From assembly GCF_000826685.1 (NCBI RefSeq), contig NZ_JROO01000001.1:83372-147371 (forward strand): a DNA stretch of 64,000 bases, written 5' to 3'. Both the position numbers and the translations under genes were made by a program. The notes below the pieces were generated by a model. The model did not search any database, was not told the DNA's origin, and saw only the letters and a program-made list of their open reading frames with translations. Position 1 is the stretch's first letter, and each line of letters begins with the position of its first letter. The stretch is from Streptomonospora alba (GTDB lineage: Bacteria > Actinomycetota > Actinomycetes > Streptosporangiales > Streptosporangiaceae). Below are positions 30,779 to 40,242 of this stretch, in pieces.

Positions 30779-31834
30779 ATGAAGGCCCGGGGGACGCGGC
30801 GCCTGAGTCGGCTGCTCCCCGGCGATCCGGCGGAGGTCGGCGGCTACGAGCTGGTGGGCCGCGTCGGCGCCGGCGGGATGGGTACCGTCTACGCCGGTAC
30901 GGCACCGGGCATCCGCGGCTACCTGGCGGTGAAGGTCATCAACGGCGCGTACGCCGCCACCCCGGAGTTCCGTCGGCAGTTCGCACACGAGGCGCGGCTG
31001 CTGGCGCGTGTGAACAGCCCCTGCGTGGCCCGGTTCGTCCAGGCCGACGTGGAGGCCGAGCCCCCGTGGCTGGCCACCGAATACGTCCCCGGCCCGACGG
31101 TGCGCCACTACGTCGAGCGGCACGGGCCGCTGCGCGGCGGCATGCTGATCGGGCTCGCCGCGGGCGCCGCGGAGGCGATCCGGGGCGTGCACTCGGTGGG
31201 GATCGTCCACCGCGACCTCAAACCGAGCAACGTGGTCATCGCGCCGTCGGGGCCCAAGATCCTCGACTTCGGAATCGCCCGCCCCACCACACGCGAGGAC
31301 CCCACCCGCTGGATACGGCTGCGCCGGTTCCGGCAGGCCGTGCGGCGCTTGGGCCTGCCCGAACCGGAAAAGCTCCCCGGCGACGAGGACCGCAACGCGG
31401 CACCCCGCGACCGCGTAGGCACGCCCGGTTGGATCAGCCCCGAGCAGTACCGGCACGAACCCGCGACCGACCGCTCCGACGTGTTCCTGTGGGGCTGCCT
31501 CGTGGCGTTCGCGGCGGCTGCCCACAACCCGTTCGGCCACGGCCACCCCAAGGAACTCGCCCGCCGGGTGCTGCGGGAGGAGCCCGACCTCGATCGGCTG
31601 CCCGCCGAGCTGGAGCCCCTCGTACTGGCAGCGCTGTCCAAAGACCCCGCACAGCGGCCGGACTCCACACGGCTCCTGCGCGAGGTGATCGCCGCGGGGG
31701 GCGGGGAACCGACCTCGACCGCCGCCGCGCTGCCCCCAGCGGTCCGCGAGTTGCTGCGCACCCACTGGACCGAGGTCGCGGTGCGGCTGCCCCGGCCGCC
31801 CCGGGAACGCCCGTGGATGTGGTCGCCGCGATGA
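30779..31834 (+). CDS. Cytosolic Ser/Thr protein kinase (PknB-like catalytic domain only)
   Basis: A 351-residue kinase. Glycine loop GRVGAGGMGTVYAG starts at residue 27, the ATP-anchoring Lys is Lys52 (LAVKVI), the catalytic loop is HRDLKPSN with Asp146, and DFG is at 163-165. There is no membrane helix and no PASTA domain, unlike PknB. The C-terminal tail is short (RPPRERPWMWSPR). ATG 30779 has GGGAGG about 5 nt upstream; the longer frame from 30428 is not supported. Its substrate is unknown; the neighbouring small genes offer no clue. Confidence 0.9.
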   Translation: MKARGTRRLSRLLPGDPAEVGGYELVGRVGAGGMGTVYAGTAPGIRGYLAVKVINGAYAATPEFRRQFAHEARLLARVNSPCVARFVQADVEAEPPWLATEYVPGPTVRHYVERHGPLRGGMLIGLAAGAAEAIRGVHSVGIVHRDLKPSNVVIAPSGPKILDFGIARPTTREDPTRWIRLRRFRQAVRRLGLPEPEKLPGDEDRNAAPRDRVGTPGWISPEQYRHEPATDRSDVFLWGCLVAFAAAAHNPFGHGHPKELARRVLREEPDLDRLPAELEPLVLAALSKDPAQRPDSTRLLREVIAAGGGEPTSTAAALPPAVRELLRTHWTEVAVRLPRPPRERPWMWSPR

Positions 31835-32432
31835 CTGCGGGCGGCGGACGCTCACACCGGGCAAGCCCCACCGCCTCCCCGGAGACGACGAGGCCGCGCC
31901 CGACCGCCGACCCGCGTAGCCGTGTGCGCGTGCGCCTGCCGCTGCACGCCGCCATGTCCTGCAGCGTCCGCCCGACCACGGTCAGGCGGATCGGAGCCCG
32001 GGTGGCGATCTCTCCTTCGGAGACGCGCAGCGAGTGGATCCGCACCGCCGAGGACACCGCCCGGGATCGGGAGGACCGCGGCCGGCACCGCAGCGCCATG
32101 TCGACGGTGCGCCCGTCCCAGGGCGAAAGCCCGTCGAGCCGCCACAGCCGGGCGGCGGTCTCCCGGCAGGCGAACGCGCCGGGAGCCAGCGCCAACTGCG
32201 CGGCGACCACAGCCCGTTTCAGCGGCGAGGCCAGCGCGCCGTAGCCCAGCACCCGGAACACGCCCCGGTGGGGAGTACGGGCCCAGGTCCCGCGGCGCAG
32301 GTGGCCGCCGATGTCCTGAGCGGAGAGCCCGGCCCGCCGGGCCTGTTCCCGGCTGATGAGCCCGAACTGAGCAGCGGCGAAGAGGGCCACGGCGTCGTCG
32401 CCGCGGCAGGGGAGTGACTTCTTGAAGACCAT
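31434..32432 (-). pseudogene. Remnant of an AbiEi-type (type IV antitoxin domain) protein
   Basis: The N-terminal ~165 residues (bases ~31930-32432) read as the AbiEi-like winged-helix module (ALFAAAQFGLISREQARRAGLS ... RRGTWARTPHRGVFRV) and its following domain (RETAARLWRLDGL, RLTVVGRTLQDMAA). After that the likeness stops and the open frame simply runs on, antisense to the end of the kinase gene, until 31434. Intact relatives continue into an endonuclease-like domain. I read this as a gene that lost its 3' half when the kinase end was joined to it. Confidence 0.6.
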
Positions 32433-32508
32433 GCTTCAAGGGTCATGGGGAGGGAGGCGGGGCGCCAGCGCGATCGAGGGGGTGTGGATAACTCGGCGAA
32501 AGGAACGG

Positions 32509-33267
32509 TCAGTCGGGAAGAAGGAAGTGGATCTCATCAGACAAAGCTCTTGCCGCCGGATCGGCTTGGGCCTGAAAAGCCTCTTCGTCGGCTTCAGCCC
32601 CATTCTCCACCGGCTTGTAGCTCAGTTCGCAGACAACGCCCTTCTTGCGCATGATCACCGAGTACTCTGAGCCCTCCGGAGCTCCACCCGGCATATAGAA
32701 TACCGTCGCTCGATCCCCCCACGTACTCTTACCAGGGGATTCGTACTCACTTCCGTACTGGGAAGCGTAGTCCTCCTCGATCGACTTCATGACGGTCTTG
32801 GCTCGATCACGCACCGGAGTATCGCCATACGATTCGACGTACGCTTCGTAGGAGAGCTCTAAGCGCCAGTCAGTCAAGCCGTCCGGGGATATGAGCCATG
32901 AGCATTCGTCTTCCACGGTCCTGAACCCCGAGGAAGGCTCAGGAGTAAGGGTGGCCGAGTCTGGAGGACTGCTCACCTCGTCCTGGCGCCTCGGGTAAAG
33001 TCCCGTCTTCAGCACATCATCGTCCATGGCGCCGCAGAGGTCGAGAAGCCCAGGCTTCATGGACTCCCGTGGTTCTCTGGACGGGAGTGAGGATCGCTCA
33101 TCAGAGGCTGCAGGTCCCGTCACTGTATCCGTCAGCAAGCGCACCGATCCGACGAATACGCCGATAACGAGCAGAGCAGCTGTGGTGCCACAGCCGAACA
33201 TGAGGAAGAAAGCGCGCCATCCATGGATCCCCTGCTTCTTCTTCGGCGCGGCTTTCTCTTCAGGCAT
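32509..33267 (-). CDS. Membrane-anchored extracytoplasmic protein at the end of the secretion-like operon
   Basis: A 252-residue protein: short basic cytosolic start, one membrane helix (residues ~18-42) and an exported domain with three Cys (LCGAMDD, DECSWLIS, VVCELSY). The Cys pattern and acidic domain recall DUF3558-type proteins, but I am not certain. It follows the wall hydrolase by 37 bases on the same strand, so it probably belongs to the machine, perhaps as a wall- or channel-associated part. GC content is lower than in housekeeping genes. Confidence 0.6.
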   Translation of the reverse strand: MPEEKAAPKKKQGIHGWRAFFLMFGCGTTAALLVIGVFVGSVRLLTDTVTGPAASDERSSLPSREPRESMKPGLLDLCGAMDDDVLKTGLYPRRQDEVSSPPDSATLTPEPSSGFRTVEDECSWLISPDGLTDWRLELSYEAYVESYGDTPVRDRAKTVMKSIEEDYASQYGSEYESPGKSTWGDRATVFYMPGGAPEGSEYSVIMRKKGVVCELSYKPVENGAEADEEAFQAQADPAARALSDEIHFLLPD

Positions 33268-33304
33268 TTTCGGTCCTCAGCAGTGACAAGGGGGCGAGCG
33301 ACGT

Positions 33305-34474
33305 CTACTGTGCCCGGTCGCCCAGTTGCGCCTTCACGTCGGGATGCTCCAAGGGGCGGGTGAATCCCAGGATGGGGGACCGACCGGGAGTATCGTACTC
33401 GTGCACGGCGATAGGCCCGCAGTCGGTGCACCACGCCTCGACCATGAGCCCGTCGCCGATGACCATGCCTACGTGCCCGGGGATTCCTCCAGGACCGCCC
33501 ACTTTGAAGAACACCAGGTCGCCGGGTTGCTCCTCGCCTTCGGGGATCTTCGGCCCGAAGGCCCACTGGTCCTGTGACACCCGCGGGATGGAAGCGCCGA
33601 TGCTCGCGTAGGCGCTGCTCGTCAGTCCCGAGCAGTCGAATGCGTCGGGCCCCACAGCACCCCAAACATAGGGCTTTCCTCGCTGGTCCAGAGCCCAGTC
33701 GACGACCGCCTGCGCCTGATCGCTCGGCGCCTGGCCGATCGGCTCTCCCTTGGTGTTGAGTTCGCAGTTGACGGCCTGCTGGACGGAGCCGCTGGTTTCG
33801 AAGTCGCCGTCGGAGTACCGACCGGCCCAGCTCTTGACGTCGTCGACGTACCACCACGCGTGGTTGTAGCCGTAGATCGCCTGGTCCATGTTCTCGCGGG
33901 CCCCGTGGGCGATGAGGTAGTCGGCCGCCGCGGGAATCGCGTCGGCGGGGTCGTAGACGTTCACGACCCCGTCGTCATTGCCGTCTTGCCCGTAACCCTC
34001 CTCGGGCCGGTCGTCGGCGTCCATGATCGGCTCGCCGCCCCAGCTGTTGCCCGCTGCCGAGCCGTCGAGTGCGCCGAACTGCATGGGGCCCGCGGCGCCC
34101 CAGTCGTTGTGGCCCTCGGTGATGCCCGGCCCTTCCCAGCGGCCGTGTTTGCTCTCGACCTGACCGACTCCGGCGAGGATGTTCCAGGGAATGCCCTTCT
34201 CCTCGCCGACGGAGCGGTAGATGTCCAGGTAGTTCTCCGGGATGGAGTCCTCGGCGTATCCGCTGCTCTCCGCCTGGTCTGCTGTTTGGTCGGCGGTGCA
34301 CTGCAGCCCGCCGACGGCGTTGATGATCCCCGGGTTCAGTGCGGTCATGGGCACGATGACGACGCCGACCACGATCGCTCCGAGCAGGAACAGACCCACG
34401 GCGATCGCCAGTCGGGTCGCACACGACCCCGTGTCCGCCTTCCACGCCGCCGGTCCGGCGAACAGAGAGATCAT
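33305..34474 (-). CDS. Lytic transglycosylase/NlpC-P60 wall hydrolase (VirB1-like)
   Basis: A 389-residue two-enzyme protein anchored by a helix at ~22-45. The transglycosylase-like domain spans ~75-205 (catalytic Glu107 in GQVESKHG; AAGPMQF; YGYNHA). The NlpC/P60 peptidase spans ~245-375 with Cys271 in FDCSGLT and His324 in PGHVGMV. Together they would open peptidoglycan for assembly of an envelope-spanning complex, as VirB1/CwlT-type proteins do in Gram-positive conjugation systems. It starts one base after the stop of the previous gene. Confidence 0.85.
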   Translation of the reverse strand: MISLFAGPAAWKADTGSCATRLAIAVGLFLLGAIVVGVVIVPMTALNPGIINAVGGLQCTADQTADQAESSGYAEDSIPENYLDIYRSVGEEKGIPWNILAGVGQVESKHGRWEGPGITEGHNDWGAAGPMQFGALDGSAAGNSWGGEPIMDADDRPEEGYGQDGNDDGVVNVYDPADAIPAAADYLIAHGARENMDQAIYGYNHAWWYVDDVKSWAGRYSDGDFETSGSVQQAVNCELNTKGEPIGQAPSDQAQAVVDWALDQRGKPYVWGAVGPDAFDCSGLTSSAYASIGASIPRVSQDQWAFGPKIPEGEEQPGDLVFFKVGGPGGIPGHVGMVIGDGLMVEAWCTDCGPIAVHEYDTPGRSPILGFTRPLEHPDVKAQLGDRAQ

Positions 34475-35155
34475 TCAGTCACCTGCCGCATCTCCCGACT
34501 CAGTGGGGACGTCACCGAGGTTGCCGGCATCGGCGGGCTGGAAATCGTAGACTCGCCACTCTCCGCCCTCGTCCGAGACGGTGACGGCGAACTCGCCCAG
34601 GTCCTCGGTGGCGCCGTCGCTGCCTTCGGTGATCGACTGCGCCTTCACCACGAATGTCACGGAATCGTCGCCGAACGCCCGGACGGCCTCGATGTTCGCT
34701 CGCCCTTCGGCGACGGCCTCCTGCTCGGCCATGTCCTGCCATCGGGCGCTGGCACCGGAGCTTTGGGCCAGGGTCTGGGCGTAGTCGTCCGTCGCCAACT
34801 CCTGCATGCCCGCGTAGTAGTCCTCGGGCGACTTCGCGTAGTCGATGGTGCCGTAGGCCCGGGCGAACTCCTGCGCCGTGGCGGCGGCGGCCTTGAACTC
34901 CTCCTCGCTGAAGGGGAACCAGTCCATCACCTGCATGTTCTGGGCGGCCGTGGTCGGGATCGGGCTCGGCGGCGCGACGTTCTCCGAGCCGCTCTCATCG
35001 CCGCTCGCGCTAGCCGGCTCGGATCCGGACTCCGCCTCGTCGTCGGAGCCGGCGCCCCACCCGCCCAGGCTCAAATAGATACCGAAGGCCACGAGCACGA
35101 CGACGAGGGCGCCGAACACGAGGCGCTGCTGACCTTCACTGAGCGATCGGGGCAT
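34475..35155 (-). CDS. VirB8/NTF2-like membrane protein
   Basis: A 226-residue protein: one N-terminal helix (LVFGALVVVLVAFGIYLSL), an acidic Ser/Gly/Glu linker, and a domain (~80-215) with the alpha-then-beta pattern of NTF2/VirB8-like folds (AAAATAQEFARAYGTIDYAKSPEDYYAGMQELAT ... FVVKAQSI ... WRVYDFQPAD). In conjugation systems such proteins form the periplasm-side scaffold. A second member of this type (46111-47088) opens the operon. No family motif proves it. Confidence 0.6.
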   Translation of the reverse strand: MPRSLSEGQQRLVFGALVVVLVAFGIYLSLGGWGAGSDDEAESGSEPASASGDESGSENVAPPSPIPTTAAQNMQVMDWFPFSEEEFKAAAATAQEFARAYGTIDYAKSPEDYYAGMQELATDDYAQTLAQSSGASARWQDMAEQEAVAEGRANIEAVRAFGDDSVTFVVKAQSITEGSDGATEDLGEFAVTVSDEGGEWRVYDFQPADAGNLGDVPTESGDAAGD

Positions 35156-35193
35156 GGCGGGGGTTCCTGTCGAGGGCGGTCATGGCGGTTCGT

Positions 35194-37644
35194 TCAGTCC
35201 TCGTCCCGCAACCAGAACGGCACATCGCGCCGGAGGTCCCGGCGGCGCTGGGACTCCGCACCGGTCCAGAAGGGACTGCTGGGGGCGTCGTTCTTCTTGT
35301 CGCCCGATCCGGTGAGCCAGCTGCCGCCGTCACCGGAGCCGTTCGACGGGGCGGAACGCGGTCGGCGCGGCTCACGCGGCGGCGGCGCGCTGCGCCCCGG
35401 CTTCGAGCGAGGGCCGCCCCACCGGGAGCCGCGGTTGACGCTGCCTCGCGGAGGTGTGGCTTCGCGGCCGCGGAATATGCCGGCACCGGAGTCGGGATCG
35501 GCGCGGCGGGAACCGCCGCCACTCGGCGGAGCCTCGTCGGCGGAGGTCCGCTGCGGAGCCGATCGCTGCTCGCCGCCGCCTCCGCGGCCGAACACGGAGG
35601 CCCAGCCGGTGTCGCCGGTCCCCGTGTAGCCGCCCGCGGGACGTGGCGGAATGCTCCCCGAGCCGGAGGAAGCCGCGCGGGCGCTGCCACGAGCCGTCCC
35701 TCCAGACGCGGCTTCGCTGAGCCGGGGAGCCTCCGCGGTTGAGCGGCCGGCCGCCGCGGCCCGCTGCTGCCCTCGTTCGCCGTCCTGCCCGAGCTTGAGG
35801 GGTGGCGGCGCCGAGTCGCCGCGGACGCGGCCGTAGCCCGCACTCGCACGTGCGCGTCCCACATCGCCGCGAGCGCGGCCTCCTGCCGCTTCGGCCGCTT
35901 CCTGCGTGCTCCCACCGCCGCGTGACGGCTCGGCCGCCTCCGCGGCACCGGCGGCCGCTCCCGCTCCACCGGTCGGCACTGCAGCGGCCGCTCCGGCGAG
36001 CTGAGGGCTCCGCTTGAGCCCCCACTTCTGGGCCCGCATGTAGGCCACGGGTGGAAGGACATTCGAACTCTTGCTCAGGGCACTGCTGGATACGGCGTCG
36101 CTCACCATCCTGGAGGTGAAGGTGTTGGCGTTTACCGATTGGAACAGGTGGGCGAACGGTCGCCGGTAGATGAACAGCGCCAGCGTGAACAGGGCAAGCA
36201 GAATCATCTGCAGCCCCCAGCCCAGCGAGGACCCGATGACCATGCCGTAGCACAGGACAAGGACCGATATCAGGAGGACGATAAACACTTGCTTCAGGAG
36301 TAGACCGAGCGTCATTTCAAACCACCGCAGCAACACCGTCCTGCCATAACCGGGGTGGATTCCAATCAGCAGGAAAACCGGAGAGAAAAGCAGGAGCAAC
36401 AGAAACCCGATTTTCAGCACGATCAGCGCTACGGAACCTGCAAGAATGAGCCCGCCAGCAAACAATGAAGCGAAGAGCGCGAGCGTGGCGACACCCAGCC
36501 GGTTCCCTTGCTGCTCCCCCTCGAACAGGGGATAGATCTGCGGGTAGTTGGATTCGATTTCCGACGCTATCTGCTCGTACTGCTCCTGCTTCTCCTGGGC
36601 CAGCTCCGCCGCATCGGTCTCACCTTGGGTGATCTGCTGCTGCTCAACCCGACTGAAGGCCTGGGCTTCGAGGAGTGCCATGCCATGCTCACGCTCGGCC
36701 GTGGACGATCCGGCCACCGATCCGAACTGTCCTGCGATCCAGGGCTGGCATACCAGGCCCGACCAGAGCATCTGGGAGTTTTGACGGATTGCGAAATCGT
36801 TCTGGCTTTCCCAATCAGCTTTCTGAACCTCTTCAGCCCCGCGTGGACACGTATCGGCACCGCCTGGTGGAGTGATCCTGGATATAGAACTGTTCACCAA
36901 CTGACTACCCGAGTTGACCACGGTCCCCGCATAACCGAGTATCTGCAGAGGATTGACCAGAATCCACATTCCGAGCGCCGTGGCCACAACCATCCAGATC
37001 GCACTTTCCAGAGTAAGCGTGACCCGCTTTCGGATCAGTCCGTACCAGCCCAGCCACACGGCCCCCAGTATGATCACCGTAGGAAGCAGTGGACGCCAGA
37101 TCCCCTCACGCAACTCCACAACGATGTCGGCGACCATACGGTTGAAACTGTCAAGGAGCTCATTGGACAACGCCGCCTGATAGACAGTGATCGTCGACTG
37201 GTTGATCGTCTTCGACAGGTTCCATGTCGTATTGCTCAGCGTCGCAACGGCAGCCGAGCCCATCTTGTCGACGCAGGATTCGCGGATCACGTGCCATTGC
37301 TGCCCCGCGGTCCCGTACTGGCCGTAAAGACTGGAGTCCGGAGGAAGGCCGTCAGGGGAGGACGCCGCGGTCTCCGCGGCCTGCGGCGGCACCAGCAACC
37401 CGTCCGCTCCGCTCCCTGCGGCCTCCGGCTGAGGCGCCGGCTCCCCTTCGCACACCGGGGCGGCCTGGGCGCTGCTGAGAGGCGTCATCAAGAACGCCAG
37501 CATCATCCCGGCCATCACCAGGTTGCGCTTGAAGCGCCTCCGGCCTCGGCCCCGCCGCTCGCGTCGGTGCGGCGGGGCTTCGGCCGAGGGCTGTGAGCCG
37601 TCCTCGGAGTCGAACGCGGCGGTCGGCGTCGCGGTGTTGGTCAC
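35194..37644 (-). CDS. VirB6/TrbL-like multi-spanning channel protein with long disordered tail
   Basis: An 816-residue protein. An N-terminal signal-like helix precedes the start of the mature part (SSAQAAPVCEGEP), six to eight hydrophobic helices follow between ~180 and ~520 (for example IWRPLLPTVIILGAVWLGWYGL and LLLLLFSPVFLLIGIHPGYG), and the last ~280 residues are Gly/Ser/Arg/Pro-rich and disordered. This is the layout of VirB6/TrbL-type inner-membrane channel proteins. GTG 37644 overlaps the VirB4 stop (GTGA). GC is near 58% across the membrane part, unlike the ~75% tail. Confidence 0.7.
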   Translation of the reverse strand: MTNTATPTAAFDSEDGSQPSAEAPPHRRERRGRGRRRFKRNLVMAGMMLAFLMTPLSSAQAAPVCEGEPAPQPEAAGSGADGLLVPPQAAETAASSPDGLPPDSSLYGQYGTAGQQWHVIRESCVDKMGSAAVATLSNTTWNLSKTINQSTITVYQAALSNELLDSFNRMVADIVVELREGIWRPLLPTVIILGAVWLGWYGLIRKRVTLTLESAIWMVVATALGMWILVNPLQILGYAGTVVNSGSQLVNSSISRITPPGGADTCPRGAEEVQKADWESQNDFAIRQNSQMLWSGLVCQPWIAGQFGSVAGSSTAEREHGMALLEAQAFSRVEQQQITQGETDAAELAQEKQEQYEQIASEIESNYPQIYPLFEGEQQGNRLGVATLALFASLFAGGLILAGSVALIVLKIGFLLLLLFSPVFLLIGIHPGYGRTVLLRWFEMTLGLLLKQVFIVLLISVLVLCYGMVIGSSLGWGLQMILLALFTLALFIYRRPFAHLFQSVNANTFTSRMVSDAVSSSALSKSSNVLPPVAYMRAQKWGLKRSPQLAGAAAAVPTGGAGAAAGAAEAAEPSRGGGSTQEAAEAAGGRARGDVGRARASAGYGRVRGDSAPPPLKLGQDGERGQQRAAAAGRSTAEAPRLSEAASGGTARGSARAASSGSGSIPPRPAGGYTGTGDTGWASVFGRGGGGEQRSAPQRTSADEAPPSGGGSRRADPDSGAGIFRGREATPPRGSVNRGSRWGGPRSKPGRSAPPPREPRRPRSAPSNGSGDGGSWLTGSGDKKNDAPSSPFWTGAESQRRRDLRRDVPFWLRDED

Positions 37645-40154
37645 TGGTCCTGCCCCATCCTCCTGGTACCGCCGGTGCCACCCGTCGCAACCAGGGCACC
37701 GGCGCCTGAGCCGTCGTCGTCGGAGATGTCGTCCGGCCGATTCCGCGTGGGGTTGGTGTCCAGCCACTCCAGCAGCTCCTCGGACACCAGGTCCACGGCG
37801 ACCCGTCCAGCGCGCCCGTCGAGGTCGCGGAAGATGCACTCGCCGTTGCCGAGGTTGCGCAGCATCGCCTGATGCTCCTCGGCGGAATCCACCCCGAGCA
37901 GCGCCATGACGCTCTCCACCTCGTGGCGCTCACTGGAACGGAAGGCGAACACACTGGACAGGCAGTTGGTGACTTGCTCATTGAGGAGGTCGCCGGCGTT
38001 CTGGCTGACCAGGATCAGGCCGGTGTTGCGGGAGCGCCCCATCCGCGACACCTCGGGCACGAGCTTGGCGCCCTCCGGCGTGGAGGTCACGGCCCAGGCC
38101 TCGTCCAGGAAGATGGCCTTGGGGAGGTGGCGGTCGAGTCCGTTCATCAGCCGCCGGGCGAACTGGCTGACCAGGTAGAGCAGGGCGACGCTGAGCCGCT
38201 GCTCATAGGAGTAGTCGTCGCGCTGGATGGCGGAGTCGGGCAGGGTGAGCCCGCCGAGCGTGAAGACGGTGGTCCAGCCTTCGGTGTCGATCTGCGTCTC
38301 GCCTTGGGGATCGAAGCACAGGCCCGCCAGCCGCATCTCCGACATCGAGCGCAGCACGGCCCCCAGGTTGCGCGACGCGGGGTCCTCGGAGTCCTCCAGG
38401 TGCTCGACGACCTTGGCCAGGCTGGGCCGCGGTTGGTTGGCGACGGCCGCCACCGCCTGGATCATCGCCGATTCCCGTTCCTCGCTCATTCTCGGCAGGA
38501 GCAGGCGCAGCGTCTCGGTGGCCATGGTCTTCTGCGCGGACAGGTCGTCGCCGAAGGAGAACGGGTCCAGCAGCCCCGGTTCTGCCGAGGCCATGGACAT
38601 GATCCGGGCCTTGCGTCCGCGCCGCTGCAGCAACTGCACCAGCGACTCCGCGTCGCCCTTGGGGTCGATGGCCGCGACGGTGACGCCGCGCAGCGCGAGC
38701 TGATGGATCAGCAGCAGCGCGAGTGTGGTCTTGCCGCCGCCGGGCTCTCCGGTGATCGCGATGGCGGTGGGGCGGTTGCGCGCCGCGGCCACCATCGGGT
38801 CGAAGTGCACGACCGAGCGGGCCCGCCCGATGGTCTCGCCGATGTAGGGGCCGATCCAGCCCGATCCGGAGGAGTCGCGGCGGTCGCCCAGGTCGATGGT
38901 CGCCGTGGGCATTCCGCCGGCGATGGTGCGCAGGGGCTGGCGCTGGGCGTAGGCGTTGAGCCGGATCCTGTCGCCCGGCAGCGACTCCGAGAACAGCGCG
39001 AACTGGTCGCCGGTGGAGTTGACGACGTCGATGCCGATGTCGCGGTAGTGCTCGACGACGGCCTCCACCCGCTGCACCAGCAGGTCCTCCGTGGGCGCCG
39101 AGACCATCAGCCGGTGCCAGCCGTAGACGAACGGCAGCCGCTCCTTGGTGATGCCGTGCTCCAGCATGCGCGCGGCGTCGATCTGCTCGGCGAGCGCGAT
39201 GGGGGCGGGTACCCCGGCCTCGCGGATGTGGGCGTCCATGTCGCGGGCGTGGGCGAGCTTGCGGCCGACGTCCTTGCTGGCCTTCGCGGGCGGGATGAGC
39301 TTCATCCGCAGCGACAGCTCCACCGGGAACGGCAGCGCGTCGGCGTAGTGCAGCCACGGCTCCCCGTCGGGGAAGGGCATCAGGTCGGGGAACCGGGAGA
39401 AGGACAGGTAGGCGACGTAGGTGGAGCCGGTGGGCTGGTCCAGCCGCAGCATGGACCTGCCGTTGTGGACCACGCCCTCGACCAGCTGCTCGATTTCGCC
39501 CTTGCCCCAGGTCCGGCGGCCCGCGGCCGAGCGGCGGGACTCCTCGATGGTGCCGGTGACCGCGTGCCGGATCAGCCAGGCGATCTCGTCGGACGTGGCG
39601 TGGCGGGCGTGCAGCGAGCTGGCGGCCAGCGCCCGGCCGAGGCGCTCGGCCTGGTCGGTCCAGTCGGCCAGCTCCTTGGCGTCGATGGCGTCGTCTTCCA
39701 GGCCCAGTACCTGCTCGGTGCGCTGATAGGCACTGATGAACTGCGCGAAGACCCCCTGGGAGAGCTGGCCGCGCACGCCGCCGCGCTGACCCAGGCGCAC
39801 GCCCAGGTAGACCTCCTTGGTCCAGAAGTCCTTGGCCCACACGTGCCGGTACATCTCGTCGAGGTAGTCGAACCAGCCGGGCCCGGAGTCGGAGGTGGCG
39901 TCGAGCCTGGTGGCCCACTCGGCGGCGGGGTAAGTGCGGTGGGCGACACGCAGGTGCACCTCGGCGTCGTTCATCCGGATGGCCGCAAGCGCGATGGTGA
40001 TGTTGGTGGCCAGGGCCTCGCGCTCGTCGGGGGTGGCGAACTCGTAGGAGACCGTGGGCAGCCGGAAGTAGGCCCAGGCCTCGGCGTCGCTGAGCAGGAT
40101 GCGGTCGTCGAAGTAGCGGACCGAAAGGCGGGTGCCGCTCCTGCTGCCGTTCAT
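37641..40154 (-). CDS. VirB4-like conjugation/secretion ATPase
   Basis: An 837-residue ATPase expected to power a type IV secretion-like complex at the cytosolic face. Walker A is GEPGGGKTT (about residues 467-475), Walker B is KAIFLDEAW (about 678-686), followed by the VirB4-type SRMGRSRNTGLILVSQNAGDL. The N-terminal half has the SCRE/VirB4 fold layout seen in AAA_10-type proteins. ATG 40154 has GGGGAGG about 7 nt upstream. It lies 88 bases after the giant fusion gene and overlaps the VirB6-like gene. Confidence 0.88.
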   Translation of the reverse strand: MNGSRSGTRLSVRYFDDRILLSDAEAWAYFRLPTVSYEFATPDEREALATNITIALAAIRMNDAEVHLRVAHRTYPAAEWATRLDATSDSGPGWFDYLDEMYRHVWAKDFWTKEVYLGVRLGQRGGVRGQLSQGVFAQFISAYQRTEQVLGLEDDAIDAKELADWTDQAERLGRALAASSLHARHATSDEIAWLIRHAVTGTIEESRRSAAGRRTWGKGEIEQLVEGVVHNGRSMLRLDQPTGSTYVAYLSFSRFPDLMPFPDGEPWLHYADALPFPVELSLRMKLIPPAKASKDVGRKLAHARDMDAHIREAGVPAPIALAEQIDAARMLEHGITKERLPFVYGWHRLMVSAPTEDLLVQRVEAVVEHYRDIGIDVVNSTGDQFALFSESLPGDRIRLNAYAQRQPLRTIAGGMPTATIDLGDRRDSSGSGWIGPYIGETIGRARSVVHFDPMVAAARNRPTAIAITGEPGGGKTTLALLLIHQLALRGVTVAAIDPKGDAESLVQLLQRRGRKARIMSMASAEPGLLDPFSFGDDLSAQKTMATETLRLLLPRMSEERESAMIQAVAAVANQPRPSLAKVVEHLEDSEDPASRNLGAVLRSMSEMRLAGLCFDPQGETQIDTEGWTTVFTLGGLTLPDSAIQRDDYSYEQRLSVALLYLVSQFARRLMNGLDRHLPKAIFLDEAWAVTSTPEGAKLVPEVSRMGRSRNTGLILVSQNAGDLLNEQVTNCLSSVFAFRSSERHEVESVMALLGVDSAEEHQAMLRNLGNGECIFRDLDGRAGRVAVDLVSEELLEWLDTNPTRNRPDDISDDDGSGAGALVATGGTGGTRRMGQDQ

Positions 40155-40242
40155 CGAGTGGCCTCCCCGATCGTGTGCGTGGTGGTCTGGTGGCGCTCGC
40201 CCCGGGCTCCCGGCGGGGATGGGGACGGGGTTCCGCCGGGGG

